DNA from: Lunularia cruciata | Lineage: Eukaryota; Streptophyta; Marchantiopsida; Lunulariales; Lunulariaceae | Length of the DNA: 64,000 nucleotides | Direction of reading: 5' to 3' | Assembly: GCA_948567375.1 (NCBI GenBank) | Contig: OX419758.1 | Span: 58,905,001 to 58,969,000 of the forward strand | Part shown: piece after piece, positions 59,501 to 64,000 of the stretch | How the letters are laid out: each line of letters starts with the position of its first letter | Numbering within the stretch: position 1 is the stretch's first letter | The notes under the pieces: generated by a model | What the model was told of the DNA's origin: nothing | Database searches by the model: none | Seen by the model: the letters and a program-made list of their open reading frames with translations, nothing else | Translations under genes and position numbers: made by a program

Positions 59501-60230
59501 ATTTGAAAACTCCTCCTCTCATCATAACGGCTATTACAATAATGTCCATTAACTCAAAAGCCCAAATTGAGTTAGGGCCACTTTACAACAAGACTCCTCT
59601 TTTCAAATGGTATGAGGTCATCTTGCAACACAAATCAAGGATTACAACCCATTCTCCTTCAAGGAAGGCCTTTTATTTTATGAGAACAAGATCTATGTTC
59701 CTACTAAGGATGATCTATGAGTTGGGCACACTCAAGAAGCCTATGACTTACCAATTGCTGGTCACATGGAGATGGATAAGACCTTGGGTAACTTACAATG
59801 CTAATGGTGGATGCCAAACACAGCAATCATGGTGTTTGTTGATAAACTTCGTAAGAAAATCCATTTGGCACCAACCTTTGATATAGTGGATGCTCCAACA
59901 TTGGCCTAGATCTACTTTGACAATATCTTCAAGCATCATGGAATGCCTTGCATACTCATCTTTGATCATGATCCTCAATTTATTGGAAAATTTTAGCAAG
60001 CATTCTTCTACCCACTTGGCACAAAGCTTACTTTGTCCATGGCCTATCATCCTCAAATTGATGGAAAACCTAAATATGAAAACTTCACTTAGGAGGATAT
60101 GCTCTTTTCCTTTGTCAATGTTGACCTTACCAACTAGAATGAATATCTTGTAGCTATTAAGTTTGCATATAATGATTCAAAACAAGGATCAAATTCTCTC
60201 CCTACTCCCTTAATTTACTATTAGCATTCC
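56600..60230 (+). pseudogene. Chromovirus E gag-pol remnant
   Basis: Gag at 56601-57240 (FLKPKVFEGKNLLDVVENFF, TKLEVTMWEHKHLEEAIQLV). Protease at 57534-57875 (GCRILVDIGNIENFISISSA, where the usual DTG box is DIG; it ends HHKVQFDLTR). RT at 58030-58800, with YFSKLGLQSGYW and the catalytic box near 58650-58680 read as FLHDILIYSK, so the first Asp is His. RNase H at 58990-59500. Integrase at about 59640-60180 with frameshifts. The protease segment is the longest undamaged piece. Confidence 0.8.
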
Positions 60231-60239
60231 AAGTAGTTG

Positions 60240-61195
60240 GAGGGCCAATAGTAATGGCATGCAAAGTTGGTGATGATATCTTACCATGGATCAACAAGTC
60301 TCTATAAGCTCTATAAAGATAGATGCACATAAGATACTATCAAAGATGTTCTAAACATTAACTTGTAAGACAACCTAATCTAGGTGGATATCTAAGAATG
60401 CTCTTGTACCAATATATACAACCTCACAACCTCTTGATGTAGTAACCACTAATTGATATTAACTAAGATATTATGTTTATGATAAAATTTTGAAAAATAT
60501 TATTTTGTTAAAAAAGTGTAATAAGACCTTTCAAGAGCAATAGTCTAACACTTTTATGTAACCTTCTTCATCATGAGAAGTTAAATAGCACGTAGCAACT
60601 AACACATAACTAATTAACATAAGAATCTCCACCTCCTTATTACTATAACCACCTAGAAAAACCACATGAAACTAATAAAGGATCATATTCTTGGAAGCAA
60701 TCTCTAAATACTCATAGACCATAGATGATAAGCCACTTAAGGAGAGGAATAAAGGGGTGTACAATGCATGTACAAAAAGCAATATATCAAGACATAATAA
60801 CTCCTCAAGCAAATACTCCAATACCTCTTTGCACTCCCCTTTGCATGCTAAATTATCTAAGTGCTCAAGTACCAGTTTATTGAATGGAAAGAAAAAAGCC
60901 TATTGAGCCTTATATGGTTTGCAAAAGTAATCTTATGGAATAACCATATAGTGCTAATTGATTAAACTATAAGCAAAAATCTTGTCTAGCCTTATCATAG
61001 AATGCACAAGGAAACTTAAGGAATAAGAGTGTACATGGAAAACACATCTCAAAAAGCCCCAAACAATAACCTCTACAAGTTGTTAACCACTTCAACAACT
61101 TGATTTGTATACCTAGAATAGTTGACAAATGGATCAACATAACATATATAATCTCAAATTTCAACAATTTCAATGTGGTCATTGCAATAATCCGA
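60240..61195 (-). mobile_element. LINE copy 3, 5' segment
   Basis: A strongly AT-drifted copy of copy 1 positions about 4945-6095: AGATAGATGCACATAAGATACTA, ACAACCTAATCTAGGTGGAT, and near the end ACCACTTCAACAACTTGATT. It ends just before where the zinc-finger region would start. Its drift is greater than in copies 1 and 2, which fits its being the oldest. Confidence 0.72.
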
Positions 61196-61460
61196 TATTG
61201 ACCAAAAAGTAATATAATAGTAAGTAATAGGTAGAAAAGAAATATCACTATCTTATAATTTGTTTATTCATATATATTTAACCTCTTGGGCAAGAACTAC
61301 TTTTGGATAAAAAGTAATCTAATGCTAAGTAATAGGTTGTTCTTTTGAGTATTTAGAAATTATTAGAATTGAAGAGAAATGTCACTATCTTATTGTTTGT
61401 TTTATTGTTATATATTTAACCTCTTGTTAACCTCTTGGGAAAGAATCACTCCTAGAAGAG
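61196..61460. repeat. Imperfect tandem duplication, about 120-bp unit
   Basis: Two units share AAAAAGTAAT.TAAT..TAAGTAATAGGT, then AGAAATATCACTATCTTAT and ATATATTTAACCTCTTGGG. They begin near 61205 and 61315. No coding content. Confidence 0.65.
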
Positions 61461-63794
61461 GAGAATGTTACCTCTTGTGTGTATTATAGAAACCAAAAAA
61501 TAAAGTAATCACTTTCATAACAAGTAAATTCTTGATTAATCCTAAAGGTGATGATTCACTCAATCTAAACCGGCCACTTCACCACAAAGATATCAAGTCC
61601 AAAGACTATGTACTACCCTTCCTAGAAGACACAACTCTAATTGTTTCTTTGCATTGGTAATTTGTAATTTCTTTTCATGTTACGTGGTAATTTCAACATT
61701 ATAGCTAATTTCTAATCTGCCAAGGCATTGGTTCACTCCTTTAGAGCCTCAAGGATCATATACCCCAATCAAGTACAAATTTTTCCCTACATTTAAGCAC
61801 ATATGTTACTATTGCAAAGTTCCTCACCCCTACTCTAACAAAGATAATCACCAATTCTCAAAATTAAGGCAATAGTGACAAAGAGCTTTTGACTCTTTTG
61901 CTATATCATGATTAAAGAAATGAATCAATATTATATATAAACAAGTAAGCAAATGCCTTAAATAGAATTTCCTTCTCCAAATTAAATGTATCTAGTAATT
62001 AAGGGAAACCAAATATCTTTCTTGCTCATCCTCATTATACATTGAGAATCTTATATTTGTCTTATCTTACTTTCTTATGTATAGGTTAATTAGACACCTT
62101 ACACATATCAATGAAGGTATCATTTCTTTCACAAAGAAAAATTTAAAAATTATGTCTTTTGGACTTACTACTCCAAAAAATTTCATCCACAAATATTTAG
62201 ACTGCTTCCTACTCCAAAGGTCCTACAACTTCAAAGAAATTTTTGCATTGAAGTATCTTTGGCCTAAAGCACTACTACCTTTGCCTTTAAAAATTCCTAG
62301 CAAAGAACCCAATTGCTCCTTGTAACTTGCTATTTCTAACAAACATAGATCAAAATCTCAATGAACTTACTTTATGTTTGTTCACCAAGTCTAACAACTA
62401 GTTAGTCCTTTCTTTCTTTCTGTGTATGTATTTCTTTAGTTTGGACTTGCAACCTGTAACGTTAGGAGGTGAAGAAGGAAGTAGGGATCTTGGAAGAGTA
62501 GAAGATGAATGCCATCAATTAACTAGATAAAACTCAAGATACATGAGCTTATTCATGTAACTTTGCCTTTATTACCTTCCCTTGAGTTTCTTCCAAGAAA
62601 GAGGGAGCGTGTTGCTTTTACTCTTGATTCTTTAGAGTGACATGTTAGATTGGGTCTTATTGGTGACTCCAACTTGATATTGCACTATGGCCAGCAGTAA
62701 GTGGTCCTGATATAACATTGAAAAAATTCTTTCTATGCTAGTGGTAACCTCAAAACAAGAGACCGGGACACTCAACATCAATTTTGGCGAGATATCAGAT
62801 GTACTAAAGGCTTTGAGCAGAATACTTCCTTCAACATTTAGGGTCAATCAACTTCCTTCTCTTCTTTCTCATTCTTCAATTCCTTGGTTAGGTGCTCCAA
62901 TGGGATTGCTACCTCCTTTCAACATTTGGTCATTTTCAATTCTAAGGTAACTACTCAGATTTTAGCAATCTTCTAGTTCTCTCCAAATACTAACTTCTTC
63001 TTCATCAACTCAAGCCTTCAGCTAACCTTTGTACCTAAGTTGCATATCCTTCTTCTTGATCCAAAGGTTCCCAATTTTAATTGCAACATGTGGAGTTTTT
63101 CCTCGTACCTCTTCTACTCTACTACCAAGGAAGAGTCATAATTCTTCACCTCAAACTTTTCTTGCACAAGGGCATTTACTTCTTCACCTCTTCCTTCTAT
63201 AGGTTCATGCTCTTCTCTAACTCCTTCCACTTGTTATCCTTTTCCTTCCTATAGTTTAGATGACTTTATGGATTCTTCAAATTAGTGTAGTATAATCAAC
63301 TATATTTGGCTAGAATTTTTGAAACTTTGGCAAAAGGAGCTTCATCATTTATAGTGCAAATCCTACCAAGTGAATGAAATTTACATAAATGGGTGCATTT
63401 AAAATTTTATTTGCAAAAATGGGCAGATTTTCAATTAAAAATATCCACCCAACTTGTTGTAACCATGGAAGAGTGGTAGCAAACATCAAACCAGTTTTCT
63501 AAACTCCACGTAAAAGTGAGGCTGCTGCTATGTTTTGCATATCTGGCTTAGCCAGAAGCACAATTCATCCATTGTGTTGATAGTTTTGGATGCATCAAAT
63601 ACATTCAAAGACATTGAGCATAGAAATTGAGGTCCTGAGTTCCATAAGAATAATAGAGAGGAGGGTGCAATGATAGGTGGAGCAGGTGGCATTCCAAAAA
63701 ATTGCCCATTTTTGCTATTTAAAAAAAAATCCCACAAATTTACCATACTCTTTAATAGTCACTTTGGGTTCTTTTTCACGCCATTTGTAGTGTC
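61461..63794. other. AT-rich DNA without a recognised gene
   Basis: ORFs at 62077-62325 (+), 62735-62950 (+), 62632-62847 (-) and 63528-63746 (-) have no recognisable domain. 62840-63250 read on the minus strand is Glu/Lys-rich and broken, similar in style to 12500-12720, which hints at a shared old repeat. Confidence 0.35.
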
Positions 63795-63910
63795 GCATCT
63801 AGATTGCTTGGACATTGGAGTTGCAATGATAGTAGTTAGAGTTATTTTAGCAGTTTCTCAAAGACTGCTTTTCGACAATCAGATTTTGTGTTCGGGGTAT
63901 TGACTTCACG
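63795..63910 (+). repeat. Dispersed repeat, inverted partner of the left window edge
   Basis: Matches the reverse complement of 1-115, including GTTAGAGTTATTT.AGCAGTTT and GATTTTGTGTTCGGGGTA. The sequence after 63905 has no partner because the other copy runs off the window. Confidence 0.6.
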
Positions 63911-64000
63911 GTGGGGCCTACCATCACTTTGCACTATTTGCACCGTTGAGTGTGCCATCAGCGGGACCGCTAGGGTTTCAGACCTAGCTCGAGTCCAGGG

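Larger units (their letters stand above)
55855..60239 (+). mobile_element. Chromovirus E, 3' LTR missing
   Basis: A 5' LTR (55855-56350), a mutated primer site, and then gag, protease, RT, RNase H and most of integrase in order. Sequence switches to the LINE at about 60240 without chromodomain or 3' LTR. About 1.4 kb of LINE sequence expected at this place is also absent, so one deletion probably took the element's end and the adjoining LINE DNA. Confidence 0.8.

Overview
The window is nuclear DNA from a land plant. It holds one recognisable intact protein gene, acetolactate synthase (ALS/AHAS large subunit), set in AT-rich, transposon-filled DNA. The ALS gene is split by seven introns, one of them inside the transit peptide. 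Flowering-plant ALS genes are usually intronless, so I infer a non-flowering plant (bryophyte, lycophyte or fern) without being able to say which. The plant-type initiator-Met tRNA primer site in the LTR elements fits a plant host.

Layout. 1-2786: decayed repeats, a tandem duplication and a solo chromovirus LTR. 2787-11964: a complete but dead Ty3/gypsy chromovirus (element C) with a 5-bp target duplication; its 5' LTR is split by a full-length non-LTR element (LINE copy 1, minus strand, 11-bp target duplication). 11965-19250: AT-rich DNA with loose LINE 3' tails, a foldback unit and three unidentified exon-like stretches. 19933-25410: ALS, eight exons, 677 codons. 25411-32020: low-copy DNA with tandem arrays and no clear gene. 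32028-34895: LINE copy 2, bounded by inverted 3' tails. 34900-38715: mostly anonymous, with one unidentified ORF pair. 38720-61195: one old LINE (copy 3) opened by chromovirus D, which holds chromovirus A, which holds a second Ty3/gypsy family (element B); a further chromovirus (E) lies in the same LINE. 61196-64000: anonymous AT-rich DNA.

The transposons form a relative timeline. The LINE family was active both before the chromoviruses (copy 3 is their target) and after them (copy 1 lies in an LTR). No copy keeps an uninterrupted polyprotein. The points most worth a second look are the zinc-finger/RT/nuclease LINE with a conserved 3' hairpin that recurs in inverted pairs, perfect heat-shock-element-like motifs in the chromovirus LTRs, and the intron-rich ALS gene with unusual residues at two conserved positions.
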